Notes: generated by a model not told the origin, from the letters alone. A stretch of DNA of 64,000 bases from CAZEAP01 sp964510315 (GCA_964510315.1 CAZEAP010000011.1:40425-104424); one strand, 5' to 3'. Counted from the first letter of the stretch, positions 1 to 9,322 are shown. Made by a program: numbers and translations.

Positions 1-1557
1 CAGAAGGGCCTCCTTGAAGCTGATGGGGTTCTCGATGATCTCCACAACCCGTGCGTCGTAGTGACGGCCGTCGGTGTCGTAGAACACCCCCCGCTTGCCG
101 GCGCACAGGTTGCCCGCCGTTCCCGAAGTGGCCGGCACGGCAACGAGCAGGGGCTCCGGCCGGTCGGGTCGGGTCAGCTCCACGTACATCACGTAGATCC
201 GGCTGGTGCGCGCGACACGAGCGTGCTCGCCGCGGTCCTCCACCCTGACGGCAAAGTTGAACCAACGCCCGTCGATGACCAGCGAACCCATCTCGAACAT
301 CGCCCGCCGCTCCGGGTCGTAGAGGTCCGGAAAGCTGACGAAATTGTTGACCAGCGGCAGGAGATACCGGTGGTAGAGCAGCAGCTTCCTCAAATCCCTG
401 GCGGCGGACAACCACTCGGCCACCCGCTGGTCTTCCTCCAGCAGAGCGCGCACGCGTTCGGCGAAGTCGCCTTCCCCGTAGCGTCGCAGCTTCTCCCGCT
501 GAAGCTCCGCCACGCCGCCGCCCCGCCGGGAATCCAGCCACTCCGCGTGGCCGCTGAAGAACTCCTTGATCCGCGCCCAATCGGCAGGCGAGAGGGCCTC
601 CTTCTCGCCGAGAACGGGCTCGACAACCTTGTTGCGGAACTGCTCGAGTTCCTCACGGTAGGCCGGGTTGACCTTTCCCTCCAGCGGGAGCAGCCGCCCG
701 GGCGTAGGCTCCGCAAGCGGCGCCGCCCGCAGCGTCCGGTCCGCCTCCTCTGCCGGATCCTCCGTTTCCGGCAGGGAGGGCATGAACCGCGCCAGGCCGA
801 CGAAATCGGCCAGTCGGCAGCGGGCGAAGAAATCTTCCACTTTGTCCCGGACCGCGTGCAGCGCCCTGAAGGCCGCGGGCGTATCCTCGCCCAGCGGCAT
901 AATGTGCCCCCACTCCTCCGAGCCGGGGTCGGCCCGGCTCAGCCACTCCAGGTAAGCGGACGCGCTCGCCAGAAACCGGTCCAGGTCCTCCCGGGTGATT
1001 CCCGCGCGGCCCGTTCGGTCCCGAGCGCCCTCGGTGCAGGAGAGCACGTCGGTAATGAACTGCCGGAGGTCTTCCTCGGCGGCGGCGGAGGGTGGCACGA
1101 CGCCGTCGCCGTTGATCGGCTGGGTGTCCAGACTGTGACTGAACTCCTCGACGTCACCGAACTCCACGGAATCGGCGTCGCCCCGGTCGAGGAAGCCGAG
1201 GATGTACCGGGCGGTGTCCCTGAGTTCGCAAGCTTCGGGAAGCTGCGGGTTGAGCGCCTCCAGCGGAACCCTGTCCGAACCATCGGCCACGCGACCGGTA
1301 TCCCCCAGTCGGTCAAGCAGCCAGACGATGGCCTCCCGTATCTCGTTGCAGCGGATACGCTGGTTGTCGTCGGTATCGACGAAGTCGAGGAACTCCGAAT
1401 CGCAGTTCAAGGAGCTGATGGGCGCACTGGTGGCGATCCACAGGGCGTCGTCGAGTGCCGGCACCTGTCGGAGGTCTTCGGCCGTCCGGATGCGAAGCTG
1501 GTAGGTGCGCCCGAACTTCTCGAAGTGCAGCGGCGAGGTCTCCAGTTCGATCGTCAC
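1..1557 (-). CDS. Large hypothetical protein, C-terminus beyond the window edge
   Basis: The minus-strand frame is open from a GTG at 1557 to base 1, giving 519 residues with no stop. A GGAGG sits about 6 nt before the GTG, and the gene begins 22 nt after the stop of the ABC-transporter ATPase, so it is probably the last gene of that operon. The N-terminus reads VTIELETSPLHFEKFGRTY. Around residues 56-68 there is an EF-hand-like loop (FVDTDDNQRIRCNE), and a second short NGDG stretch follows near residue 140. No signal peptide or membrane segment is visible in the part present. I do not recognise the family. A long plus-strand reading frame over the same bases is the antisense shadow of this gene. 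Confidence 0.8.
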   Translation of the reverse strand, partial: MTIELETSPLHFEKFGRTYQLRIRTAEDLRQVPALDDALWIATSAPISSLNCDSEFLDFVDTDDNQRIRCNEIREAIVWLLDRLGDTGRVADGSDRVPLEALNPQLPEACELRDTARYILGFLDRGDADSVEFGDVEEFSHSLDTQPINGDGVVPPSAAAEEDLRQFITDVLSCTEGARDRTGRAGITREDLDRFLASASAYLEWLSRADPGSEEWGHIMPLGEDTPAAFRALHAVRDKVEDFFARCRLADFVGLARFMPSLPETEDPAEEADRTLRAAPLAEPTPGRLLPLEGKVNPAYREELEQFRNKVVEPVLGEKEALSPADWARIKEFFSGHAEWLDSRRGGGVAELQREKLRRYGEGDFAERVRALLEEDQRVAEWLSAARDLRKLLLYHRYLLPLVNNFVSFPDLYDPERRAMFEMGSLVIDGRWFNFAVRVEDRGEHARVARTSRIYVMYVELTRPDRPEPLLVAVPATSGTAGNLCAGKRGVFYDTDGRHYDARVVEIIENPISFKEALL

Positions 1558-1579
1558 TGCGGCCTCCAACCGGCGTAGC

Positions 1580-2701
1580 TCAATCCATTGAGTAAGTCAG
1601 GCACTCCTGGCTCTCGGCGTCGAAGATCTGGGCTTTCTTCATGTCGAAAGCTACCCTGGCGTCCTCCCCCACCCGGGGGTTGCTCCGGGAGTCGAACTTG
1701 GCCACGATGTTCTCCCGGCCCTCGCCGGCCCCCAGATAAACCAGCGTCTCGGCCCCCAGCGGCTCAACCACCTCGACGGGGAGAATCTCCTGGTTCTCCT
1801 CATCCTGCGCCGTGAAGAACCGGCTGTCGTGAATGTCCTCCGGGCGTATCCCCATCTCCACGGAGCGTCCCGCGTGACTCCGGACGACCTCGGCCATGGC
1901 TTCGGTCGGCAGAAGCGAAAACTGCGGTCCCTCGAAGCGCAACCGCCCGTCAACGGGCTCCAGTCGCCCGGATATGAAGTTCATCGGTGGGCTGCCGATG
2001 AAGCCCCCGACGAACCGGTTGGCCGGCCGGTTATACAGCTCAACGGGGGAAGCCACCTGCTGGATGTATCCACCTTTCATCACCGCCACCCTGGTGCCGA
2101 GGGTCATCGCCTCGACCTGATCGTGGGTGACGTAGATCATGGTGGCGCCGAGCCGTTCGTGAAGCCGCGCAATCTCGACCCGCATCTGCACGCGTAGTTT
2201 AGCGTCCAGGTTGCTGAGCGGCTCGTCGAAGAGGAAGACCTTCGGCTGGCGGACGATGGCCCGTCCGACGGCGACCCTCTGGGCCTGACCGCCGGAGAGT
2301 TCCCTGGGCCGCCGCTGGAGCAGCTCGGTGATCTCCAGCAGCTCGGCCGCCCGCTGCACCCGCTGCTCGATCTCCGCCCGTTGGTATTTGCGCAGCTTCA
2401 GGCCGAACGCCATGTTGTTATAGACGGTCATGTGGGGGTAGAGGGCGTAGTTCTGGAACACCATGGCGATGTCCCGTTCCTTGGGCAGTACGTCGTTGAC
2501 CAGTTCGCCGCCGATGTATATCCGGCCCTCGGTGATGTCCTCCAGCCCGGCCACCATGCGGAGGGTGGTGGACTTCCCGCAGCCGGAGGGGCCGACCAGC
2601 ACCAGCAGGCTGCCGTCCTCCACCCGCAGGTCCACTTCGTTAACGGCCTCCACCCCGCCGGGGTAGACCTTCGAGACGTTCACGAACTTGACTTCGGCCA
2701 T
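1580..2701 (-). CDS. ugpC: ABC transporter ATP-binding protein, UgpC/MalK family
   Basis: This is the ATPase subunit of a CUT1-type carbohydrate importer and hydrolyses ATP on the cytoplasmic face of the permease pair. The 373 residues match the family's usual length. Visible motifs are Walker A GPSGCGKST (37-45), Q-loop VFQNYALYPH (about 81-90), signature LSGGQ (135-139), Walker B VFLFDEP (155-161), D-loop SNLDAKL and switch histidine in VTHDQ. The C-terminal 130 residues form the MalK/UgpC-type TOBE regulatory domain (GIRPEDI, then VEVVEPLGAETLVYL). It lies directly downstream of the two permeases. The transported sugar cannot be read from sequence. Confidence 0.95.
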   Translation of the reverse strand: MAEVKFVNVSKVYPGGVEAVNEVDLRVEDGSLLVLVGPSGCGKSTTLRMVAGLEDITEGRIYIGGELVNDVLPKERDIAMVFQNYALYPHMTVYNNMAFGLKLRKYQRAEIEQRVQRAAELLEITELLQRRPRELSGGQAQRVAVGRAIVRQPKVFLFDEPLSNLDAKLRVQMRVEIARLHERLGATMIYVTHDQVEAMTLGTRVAVMKGGYIQQVASPVELYNRPANRFVGGFIGSPPMNFISGRLEPVDGRLRFEGPQFSLLPTEAMAEVVRSHAGRSVEMGIRPEDIHDSRFFTAQDEENQEILPVEVVEPLGAETLVYLGAGEGRENIVAKFDSRSNPRVGEDARVAFDMKKAQIFDAESQECLTYSMD

Positions 2702-2738
2702 GTTGTTGTCGTCCTCCGGGCTCGCAGCGAACGGTTGA

Positions 2739-3569
2739 TCAGCCTTTGATCGCGCCCTCCGATATCCCGCGGATGAAAAAGCGCATGGTGAAGGCGAACA
2801 GGATGACCAGCGGAACGGCGGCGATGAAGTAGGCCGCCATCAGGGGGCCCCACTGCTTCACGTAGGCGCCCTGCAGCCTGTAGAGTCCCACCGCGAGGGG
2901 CAGCATCTCCGGGTCGCGGATCGTGACCAGGGGAAGGATGAAGTTGTTCCACGCCGCCACGAACCGCAGGATGGCCAGCGTGGAGATGATGCCCCCGGCC
3001 TGGGGTATGACCACGTGGATGATCTGCTGAAGGTGAGAGGCCCCGTCGATGCGGGCGCACTCGAAGAATTCCTTCGGCATGTCCTCGATGAAGTTGCGCA
3101 GCACGTAAAGGCAGATAATCTGGCCCCCCGCCGCCCCCACTACCGCCAGCCCGACAAGCGAGTTCAGCAGGTTGAGCCGCTTCATCAGGGTGAAAAGGGG
3201 GATCAGGTTGGCCACGCCGGGCATCAGCATCAGCACCAGCACGAGCGACCAGATGACGTCGCCGAACGGCACTTTGAACCGGCCGAACACGTAAGCCGCC
3301 AGGATGGCAACCGCCAGGCTGATCAGCGTTGCCGTGACGGCCAGGAACACGGAGTTGGCAATAAAGAGCCCAACGTTCTCCCAGCCGACGCGCCAATTCT
3401 CCCAGTGCAGTGGAAACGTAGGGACCCAGGGCTTGGTGTAGAACTGCTTGTTGGTCTTGAAGCTGATGACCAGCATCACGTAGAAGGGCAGGAAAGTCAG
3501 TGCGAGCATGGCCCACAGGTATCCGTGCTTCAGCCAGCGCGCGAGGGGGTTTTCGGAGACCTTGCTCAT
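2739..3569 (-). CDS. Carbohydrate ABC transporter permease (MalG-type)
   Basis: A 276-residue integral membrane protein with about six hydrophobic segments, the first at residues 17-35. The cytoplasmic EAA loop that contacts the ATPase is clear (EFFECARIDGASHLQQI, around residue 170), and the C-terminus ends SEGAIKG, close to the typical MalG ending. The start overlaps the stop of the upstream permease by four bases (ATGA), which implies translational coupling. It should pair with the 3566-4528 permease as a heterodimer. The substrate is unknown. Confidence 0.93.
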   Translation of the reverse strand: MSKVSENPLARWLKHGYLWAMLALTFLPFYVMLVISFKTNKQFYTKPWVPTFPLHWENWRVGWENVGLFIANSVFLAVTATLISLAVAILAAYVFGRFKVPFGDVIWSLVLVLMLMPGVANLIPLFTLMKRLNLLNSLVGLAVVGAAGGQIICLYVLRNFIEDMPKEFFECARIDGASHLQQIIHVVIPQAGGIISTLAILRFVAAWNNFILPLVTIRDPEMLPLAVGLYRLQGAYVKQWGPLMAAYFIAAVPLVILFAFTMRFFIRGISEGAIKG

Positions 3570-4528
3570 CTCTCCACCCGAACGTAGCGGTTGTTGATGA
3601 CGGTGAGCGCCAGAATGACCAGGAACAGCAGGATGCCGATCGCGCAGGCGTATCCCGCCTTCCGCTGGATGAAGGCGTTGTGGTACATGTAGAGCCCCGG
3701 CACGAGGGCCGCTCCCCCGGGCCCTCCGGCGTTGCCCAGAAGCACGAGGATCAGCCCGTAGCCTTTAAGAACGCCTATGATCATCAGCACCAGGTTGATC
3801 CGCACCTGTGTGGCGATCAGCGGCAGCTCGATGTAGAGGAACTTCCCGAACCAGCCGACCCCGTCCAGCTCCGCGCATTCGTAGACCGAACGGGGTATCC
3901 TCTCCAGTCCCGAAAGGTAGATCAGCACGCCGATGATGCCGATCCAGGGGAACCCCCAGAATATCAGTGCCGGAAGCACCAGCCGCTGGTCCCCCAGCCA
4001 GGCCGGGTTCTGACCCACCTTGAAGATGGTGACCTCCCCGGCGTCGAGGAACCACGCGTTGATCTGCGCCAGCAGGTTCAGCAGATGCGTGGCCTCGAGG
4101 AAGCTGTTCAGAAGACCCACCACCGGGTTGTAGAAGAACTTCCAGATCAGAAGCCCCACCATCCAGGGGATGACCATGGGAATGACGAACAGCAGCCGGT
4201 ACAGGTAGCGGATGCGGTCGCTGCTGATGCGGTGGATCACCACGGCCGTCACGATGGAAGGAATCATTTTGAACAGGCTGGCCGCGAACAGGATACCCAC
4301 GATGATGAACGCTCTGCCCAGCGTGGGATCGGTGAATGCCTTCGAGTAGTTCCTCAGTCCCGTGAAGGTGGACAGCTCGTCCCCGTTCCAGCGGAAGAAG
4401 CTGTGGTAGATTCCGCTGAAGGCCGGGTAGTACATGAACATGCCGATCAGCAGGAGGGACGGCAACAGCAGCACGTAGAGCGGCCAGTAGCTGCTGAGCT
4501 GACGGAATCCGATGCGTTTGCGGGCCAT
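3566..4528 (-). CDS. Carbohydrate ABC transporter permease (MalF-type)
   Basis: A 320-residue permease with six or more membrane segments and an EAA loop (SVYECAELDGVGWFGKF, about residue 215). I chose the ATG at 4528 (MARKRIGFRQ) because an AGGAG lies just upstream and because the longer frame from 4582 would run well into the solute-binding-protein gene. It is the partner of the MalG-type permease, with a 4-base overlap. The periplasmic loop between the third and fourth segments is rather long (VTIFKVGQNPAW region), as in many sugar permeases of this class. Confidence 0.92.
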   Translation of the reverse strand: MARKRIGFRQLSSYWPLYVLLLPSLLLIGMFMYYPAFSGIYHSFFRWNGDELSTFTGLRNYSKAFTDPTLGRAFIIVGILFAASLFKMIPSIVTAVVIHRISSDRIRYLYRLLFVIPMVIPWMVGLLIWKFFYNPVVGLLNSFLEATHLLNLLAQINAWFLDAGEVTIFKVGQNPAWLGDQRLVLPALIFWGFPWIGIIGVLIYLSGLERIPRSVYECAELDGVGWFGKFLYIELPLIATQVRINLVLMIIGVLKGYGLILVLLGNAGGPGGAALVPGLYMYHNAFIQRKAGYACAIGILLFLVILALTVINNRYVRVER

Positions 4529-4545
4529 CTGCCCTGCTCCTGCTT

Positions 4546-6195
4546 TCAGCGTCGGCGATACAGCCGTTTGCTCTCCACCCATGTGCGCACTTCGTGGGCG
4601 CGGGTGTTGACCTGCCCGCCGTAGCCCTCCAGGATGCGCCTGTACTGTCCTACCGGATCTCCGGTCACGGCCTCAGGCGCCCCCGCGGCGTCGTTGAAGG
4701 CCGCCCGGCGAAGGGCGGCAAACCTCATCTGCTGATCCAGCGTCTGGTCTATTCCCCGGATGTGGTCGTCCACCCCCTCGGGCACGTTCCTCCGGAACGC
4801 CTCCATGTACTGTTGGGCGAAATCTTCGTAGCTCTTCTGTCGGGACAAAAACAGGGGGAGAAGCTGATCGTAGGCGAGGTCCATGTTGGGCGCCTGGAAC
4901 TCAAGGGTCGCAGAGTAGCCCTTCACCTGGGGATCAAAGGGCTTCAGCTCCTTGCGCGGCTCGGCCCCCACCAGCGCCGGCAGCCAGAACATGCGCCGGT
5001 TCAGCTCCTCGTTGATGCGTACCGAAGAGGCGAATTGGAGGAAGTCCAGGGCCACCTCCGGATGCCGAGAGGCCTTCGTGATGCCGAACGGGAACGCCCC
5101 TCGCGTGTCGGCCTCGGTCTGCGGGCCGGCCACGTAGGGGCCGTAACGGGGGTGGTCCTTGGCCGGAAGTGGCATCCGGTAGGGGGTCACCCCGACCTCG
5201 AACTCCGCCTGCGTGGCCAGGTACAGGTAGTCCCAGCTTCCGGTGGGTATCATGGCCGCGTGGCCCTGCATGAACAGGAAGGCCACCTCGTCGCGGTCCA
5301 GGGACGTGGCACCCGGCGGGGAGTAATCCGATATTTCCCGCAGCAACTCGAAGTTGGCCCGAATGGCCGGCTCCTCCATCTTTATCCGGCCGGAGTAGAG
5401 GGCCCCTGCCGACTCCAACCGACTGACCTCCCCGTCGAAGTTGGTGTCCAGCTCGCCCAGGTAGCCCGCCGTCATGGCGGTCCGGTAGCTGTCCACCAAC
5501 CGATCGAAGCTGTACTGGGAGCCGCCGATGGGCACAAAGTCCTCCCTCCCCAGCTTCTCCAGTCCCTCGCACAGGTCGATGAACCCCTCGTAGGTGTTGG
5601 GGAACTCCGAGCCCTTCTCCTCGGGCGGCCAGACCTCGGCGATGATCTCCTTGTTGTAGTACAGCCTCTGAGTAAACGCGGACAGAGGGACGCGGAAGTA
5701 GCTCTTAAGTGTTTCCTGGTAGCCCCCCTCCATTTCGTCGAAGTAGGTCAGCCGCCAGGGCAACTCCTCCCACCGGGTGCCCTTGTTATACGGGTTGGTT
5801 TGGTCGACGTACTCGTTGAGCGGCATGAAGTAGCGGGCGTAGAACTTCTCCCACAACTGGGTGGGGCCCATCCCACATTCAACCATGTCAGGGGCGGTCC
5901 CGCCGATGAGCTGGGTGTTGACCCACCGGAAGTAGCCTTCCTCGGGGATCGGTATCTGGCGGACCTCCACGTTGGGGTGTTCCTTGCGGTACTCCTCTAT
6001 CAGCCAGTTCACGGCGTCCCGAATGCCCGGCTCCAACTGCCAGTGAGCGATGCGGAGGACGACTTTCTTCGTCTCCTCACCGCCGCCGCGGGCCCGCAAG
6101 ACATTGTAACCCACAACCATACAGGCGAGCAGGTACACGACGATCAACAGCAGGAGCGCCGGATACTTCTTCAGTTTGGCATAGTCCGGGCTCAT
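4546..6195 (-). CDS. Extracellular solute-binding protein of the sugar ABC importer
   Basis: A 549-residue family 1 solute-binding protein that captures the substrate outside the membrane. The start at 6195 overlaps the upstream stop in an ATGA, with a G-rich Shine-Dalgarno before it. The N-terminus has a single hydrophobic helix (YPALLLLIVVYLLACMVVGY, residues 12-31) and no convincing lipobox, so the protein is probably membrane-anchored. The mature part opens with VVLRIAHWQLEPG and continues with the typical LIEEYRKEHPNVEVRQIPIP region. At 549 residues it is longer than the usual 400-450, with extra sequence at the C-terminus. Confidence 0.9.
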   Translation of the reverse strand: MSPDYAKLKKYPALLLLIVVYLLACMVVGYNVLRARGGGEETKKVVLRIAHWQLEPGIRDAVNWLIEEYRKEHPNVEVRQIPIPEEGYFRWVNTQLIGGTAPDMVECGMGPTQLWEKFYARYFMPLNEYVDQTNPYNKGTRWEELPWRLTYFDEMEGGYQETLKSYFRVPLSAFTQRLYYNKEIIAEVWPPEEKGSEFPNTYEGFIDLCEGLEKLGREDFVPIGGSQYSFDRLVDSYRTAMTAGYLGELDTNFDGEVSRLESAGALYSGRIKMEEPAIRANFELLREISDYSPPGATSLDRDEVAFLFMQGHAAMIPTGSWDYLYLATQAEFEVGVTPYRMPLPAKDHPRYGPYVAGPQTEADTRGAFPFGITKASRHPEVALDFLQFASSVRINEELNRRMFWLPALVGAEPRKELKPFDPQVKGYSATLEFQAPNMDLAYDQLLPLFLSRQKSYEDFAQQYMEAFRRNVPEGVDDHIRGIDQTLDQQMRFAALRRAAFNDAAGAPEAVTGDPVGQYRRILEGYGGQVNTRAHEVRTWVESKRLYRRR

Positions 6196-7040
6196 GCCGC
6201 CCCTCCCCCATCGGCTCTCAGCCGGCGCAAGCGTTCCAGGCTCTCGGTGGCCCTGTGGTAGAGGACGTGGCGCTTCGATTCCTCCACGAACCGCCCATAG
6301 TACTCTTCTGCCAGCTCGTAGTCCTTCAGCTCTTTCTCGGCGAGGCGGGCGACCTGCCATCGGAGCGTGCTCCGGGTCCGGGCGGATTCTATGCCGCTCT
6401 CCAGCGCCGCCCGGAACTGCTCGACCGCCTCCTCGTGCTCTCCCTTTCCCACGTGCCTCGCCCCGAGCATCATGTGCATCACCGCCGCCAGCGGGTTCTC
6501 CGGCCGGCGTTCCAGCCAGTCACGCAGAACCTCCATCCCCTTCCGGGTGCGCTCCGGCGGGGGGACGGCGAAGCCTCCCACGCTTTTGGGGTCGGGCTCG
6601 GCGCTGAAGTAGATCTGGGCCGTGTGGATCACCGACTCGTCCGCCTCCGGGGACTCCGGATACTCCGTCCGCAACCGCAAGAGCGTCTCCAGGGCTTCCT
6701 CCCGTCGTCCCGTCCGCCGACGTATCTGGGCTTCCCCCAGGAGGCCGAGAGGCCCGGCTCCCTCCACCGGCAGCTCCTGAAGCCTCTCGTAGTAGCCGGC
6801 AGCCGCCGGCAAGTCCGGGTCCGGCCGCCATTGAAGGGTCGTGGCCAGCCCCAGCATGGCGGAGAAACGCTGCCTGTCGGTGGCGACGTCCGCCTGCGCC
6901 ACACGACGGAAGTTCTCCACGGCTATGTCCCAGTCGCCGGTAGAGTAGGAACGCCACGCCCCTGCGAGCAAACCGTCCAGCTCGGATTCGGTCAACTCCA
7001 CTCCGCAGGCCGGCAGCAACACCAGGCAGGCGGCCACCAT
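6192..7040 (-). CDS. TPR-like lipoprotein, first gene of the ABC-importer operon
   Basis: A 282-residue protein with an N-terminal lipobox (CLVLLPACG) followed by helical TPR-like repeats (AWRSYSTGDWDIAVENFRRV, AALESGIESARTRSTLRWQ, and others), so it is probably a secreted lipid-anchored scaffold. The ATG at 7040 leaves a very short signal peptide without a basic residue and has no clear ribosome site. The same frame is open seven codons further to an ATT at 7061 (reading xRETIIIMVAAC), which lies 9 nt after a GGAG and would give a more normal signal peptide. Its position upstream of the binding protein suggests a role in substrate capture, but this is inference. Confidence 0.8.
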   Translation of the reverse strand: MVAACLVLLPACGVELTESELDGLLAGAWRSYSTGDWDIAVENFRRVAQADVATDRQRFSAMLGLATTLQWRPDPDLPAAAGYYERLQELPVEGAGPLGLLGEAQIRRRTGRREEALETLLRLRTEYPESPEADESVIHTAQIYFSAEPDPKSVGGFAVPPPERTRKGMEVLRDWLERRPENPLAAVMHMMLGARHVGKGEHEEAVEQFRAALESGIESARTRSTLRWQVARLAEKELKDYELAEEYYGRFVEESKRHVLYHRATESLERLRRLRADGGGAA

Positions 7041-7110
7041 GATGATGATTGTTTCGCGAATGGACGTTTTCTCCGAAACATGACCGACAAACTAAAGAGG
7101 CACCGTCACT

Positions 7111-7138
7111 AATTTACCGGGAACGCTAAAGGTGTCAA
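7111..7138 (-). promoter_or_regulatory. Predicted sigma70 promoter of the ABC-importer operon
   Basis: On the minus strand TTGACA (7138-7133) is followed after 16 nt by TAAATT (7116-7111). It lies about 45-70 nt before the first gene of the leftward operon. The -35 is a perfect match and the -10 is moderate. Confidence 0.5.
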
Positions 7139-7161
7139 GTTAAGGCGTCTCAGCGGACACC

Positions 7162-7190
7162 TTGACGGCGGAGGCCTTTTCGATTAGAAA
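7162..7190 (+). promoter_or_regulatory. Possible promoter of the DMT permease
   Basis: TTGACG (7162-7167), a 17-nt spacer, then TAGAAA (7185-7190), about 60 nt before the chosen start at 7252. It is divergent from the ABC-operon promoter. The -10 match is weak. Confidence 0.3.
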
Positions 7191-7251
7191 ACTCGCGTCG
7201 CCGGACGCGGGTCCCCCGGCGGCAGTGCGGCGTCCTGTAACCGGAGGCACC

Positions 7252-8178
7252 ATGTATCGCTCTGGGAAGGCGGCGTTCATATGTGGGCTCTTTGCGGCCC
7301 TGTTCTGGAGCCCCCACTTCCGGATGGTTCAGCGCATCCGGGCCGCCGAGGTTTCCCCGCCCCTTCTGGTGCTCAGTTTCTACGTTCTACTCGGCGCTGC
7401 GGCTTTCCTGATCCTGCTTCTGTTCCTTGCGGGGAAACTTTCGGAGCTGGACGTTTTCCGCCGCCGGGAAACGCGCTTCCTCATCCTGGCGGCCACAGGA
7501 GGCTACGGTTTCTGGGTGTTCCGCGCGCTCGCCCTGGAGCGGGCGGATGCTTCCATGGCTTTTGTGCTCTTTGCGGCGACCCCGGTGGCCATCGGCGTCT
7601 TCAGCGCCTTCGGTCGGGAGAAGGCGAGCGGAGGGGGATTCGTGGGTCTGCTTCTCGGCTTCGTTGGGTGCATCATGCTCTCCTCCCCCGCCGACCGGCT
7701 CACCGGCGGCCTCCCCGCGGTCCTGCTGGGTGCCGGCGCCGCGACCTGCTGGGCAGTGTTCTCACTCGCTGCACGCCCGCTGGCACGGCAGGAGAAGGCG
7801 TTGCCGACCGCAGCCGTGGTTACGGGCATCGGCGCCGCCTGCCTGCTGGTGACCTGCCTGAGCACCGGCGAGAGCATCGGGAACATCCAGCCGGCCCAGG
7901 CCGGCCTCGCCCTCGCCCTGGGGGCCGTAACGGTTGGGCTGATGACCACGTTCTGGCTGAAGTGCCTGGCCGGGGTTCCAGCCGTGGTGGCCGCGCCGCT
8001 GTGGTACGTCGGCGTATTGCTGGGCACCATCTGGGGCGTGCTGGGCATGGGCGAGCCCCGACCGAAGCTGTGGTGGCTCTTCGGGGCCGCCGTGCTGATA
8101 GGGCTGGGCCTGCACAGCGCCTGGTCAGGACGTGGCCGCCGCAGGGGAACCCTCAGCGACATCATTCGAAGCTCATAA
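7252..8178 (+). CDS. DMT-superfamily (EamA-like) permease
   Basis: A 308-residue membrane protein with about ten hydrophobic segments arranged as two EamA halves, typical of metabolite exporters. The ATG at 7252 was chosen because CCGGAGG precedes it by 5 nt; the frame is open further upstream but without a ribosome site. The first helix reads GKAAFICGLFAALFWSPHF. The substrate cannot be told. The 3' end overlaps the convergent peptidase gene by 17 bp. Confidence 0.88.
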   Translation: MYRSGKAAFICGLFAALFWSPHFRMVQRIRAAEVSPPLLVLSFYVLLGAAAFLILLLFLAGKLSELDVFRRRETRFLILAATGGYGFWVFRALALERADASMAFVLFAATPVAIGVFSAFGREKASGGGFVGLLLGFVGCIMLSSPADRLTGGLPAVLLGAGAATCWAVFSLAARPLARQEKALPTAAVVTGIGAACLLVTCLSTGESIGNIQPAQAGLALALGAVTVGLMTTFWLKCLAGVPAVVAAPLWYVGVLLGTIWGVLGMGEPRPKLWWLFGAAVLIGLGLHSAWSGRGRRRGTLSDIIRSS

Positions 8179-9322
8179 CCCACCTCGCCGCCGCCCGGCC
8201 CACCCCCCGTCCGATCGACCGGTAGTCCTCCCGACCGATCGGCCCATCCTCGTAAAGGGCGTGGTAGGAGGTCTCCAGGGAGACCCCCGGAACGCCGTCC
8301 AGCGCGTCCCAGACCCAGCTTCCCAGGGTCTGCGCGGTGGACCAACGGGACGGATAATTCGGCACGCGAGAGAGGCGTTCCGCCGGCAACTCGGGGAACT
8401 CAGCGGCAAGGCGCGGCAGGAAGCCCTCAACAATCCGTCGCTGGCGGGAGGGCCGCTCCTCCCCGGGCAGGAAGTAGTAGAGCCCCCGTTCGCCGCCTCC
8501 GGGCGCATGCAGGTCCAGCACCAGGAGCCGCTGCACCCGGTCTGCGAAACGGCGTATGTCCCGCTGAATCGCCAGAATCTCGGGGCGCAGGGTGAGGCTG
8601 CTCCAGGTCCGGTTGAAGTCACGCGGCAGGGCATCCTTGCCGTAATCGCCCTCCGTCACGCCGTCCAGGTCCACAAAGGGCGCGGCGCGCCAGCGCAGCT
8701 CTTGCAGGGGGAGGTCCCCTTCGGGCTCCGCCACGGCGCGCAGAACACCATCCAGCACCCACGAACCGGGGGTCTCGCCGGCGTGCTGACGCGCGCACAG
8801 GTAAACGCCCCTCTCTCCGTTCTCTGCCCCTGTGCGGGCTTCCACCGCCGGTAGCACCCGGCCCCCGCCGGTCAGCCCGAGGTGTTCTTCGGTCCAGATT
8901 CCCTCCAGTTCCGCCACCGTGCGGCGGAACTCTTCCGGGCCGTAAGGGTAGCAGAAGGCCGCCGCCGCACGGTCACAGGGCGCCGGGGTCTCGACTGCGA
9001 GCATCCATCCACCGGCAGGCGACTCCTCCAACTCCGTCGTGCTGGCGCGCCGCCACTCGCCCTTATCGAGCCGGACGACCGGTCGGACGTTCCCGAGGCT
9101 CTCCTCCGAGCCGAGGCCGAGGCAGGAACCGGCATTCTGCCAGAGGAAACGCACCGTCCGTCCTCCCGAGCCCTCCGCCTCCAAATGAAACCACAGGGGC
9201 TGGGGGCTGGTGCGGGGCTCGGACATGAACCGCACCGTCCAGCGGTCCCCCTCCAGGCTCACCTCGGTCACCACGCCGTTGCCGCAGGTCTCCGCGGCGC
9301 CCGCCTTCAGTTCCTCTGCCAT
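8162..9322 (-). CDS. M14-family zinc carboxypeptidase-like protein
   Basis: This 386-residue protein has the layout of the cytosolic-carboxypeptidase branch of M14: an N-terminal beta domain (about 1-120, with WFHLEAEG and YPYGPEEF) and a catalytic domain. The zinc ligands are visible as HAGE (H180, E183) and H272 in VLDLHAPGG. The substrate-binding DFNRTW (235-240) and a candidate catalytic glutamate (E350 in SLETSY) are present, so the enzyme looks active. It should hydrolyse C-terminal residues of a peptide, but the substrate is unknown. No signal peptide is seen, so it is probably cytoplasmic. Confidence 0.85.
   Translation of the reverse strand: MAEELKAGAAETCGNGVVTEVSLEGDRWTVRFMSEPRTSPQPLWFHLEAEGSGGRTVRFLWQNAGSCLGLGSEESLGNVRPVVRLDKGEWRRASTTELEESPAGGWMLAVETPAPCDRAAAAFCYPYGPEEFRRTVAELEGIWTEEHLGLTGGGRVLPAVEARTGAENGERGVYLCARQHAGETPGSWVLDGVLRAVAEPEGDLPLQELRWRAAPFVDLDGVTEGDYGKDALPRDFNRTWSSLTLRPEILAIQRDIRRFADRVQRLLVLDLHAPGGGERGLYYFLPGEERPSRQRRIVEGFLPRLAAEFPELPAERLSRVPNYPSRWSTAQTLGSWVWDALDGVPGVSLETSYHALYEDGPIGREDYRSIGRGVGRAAARWVMSFE

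Noticed and set aside
61..1578. Long plus-strand reading frame of 505 codons
   Set aside because: The minus strand has a coherent protein over the same bases with a ribosome site and operon context; the plus-strand product is His/Pro/Gln-rich in the way typical for antisense of high-GC genes.
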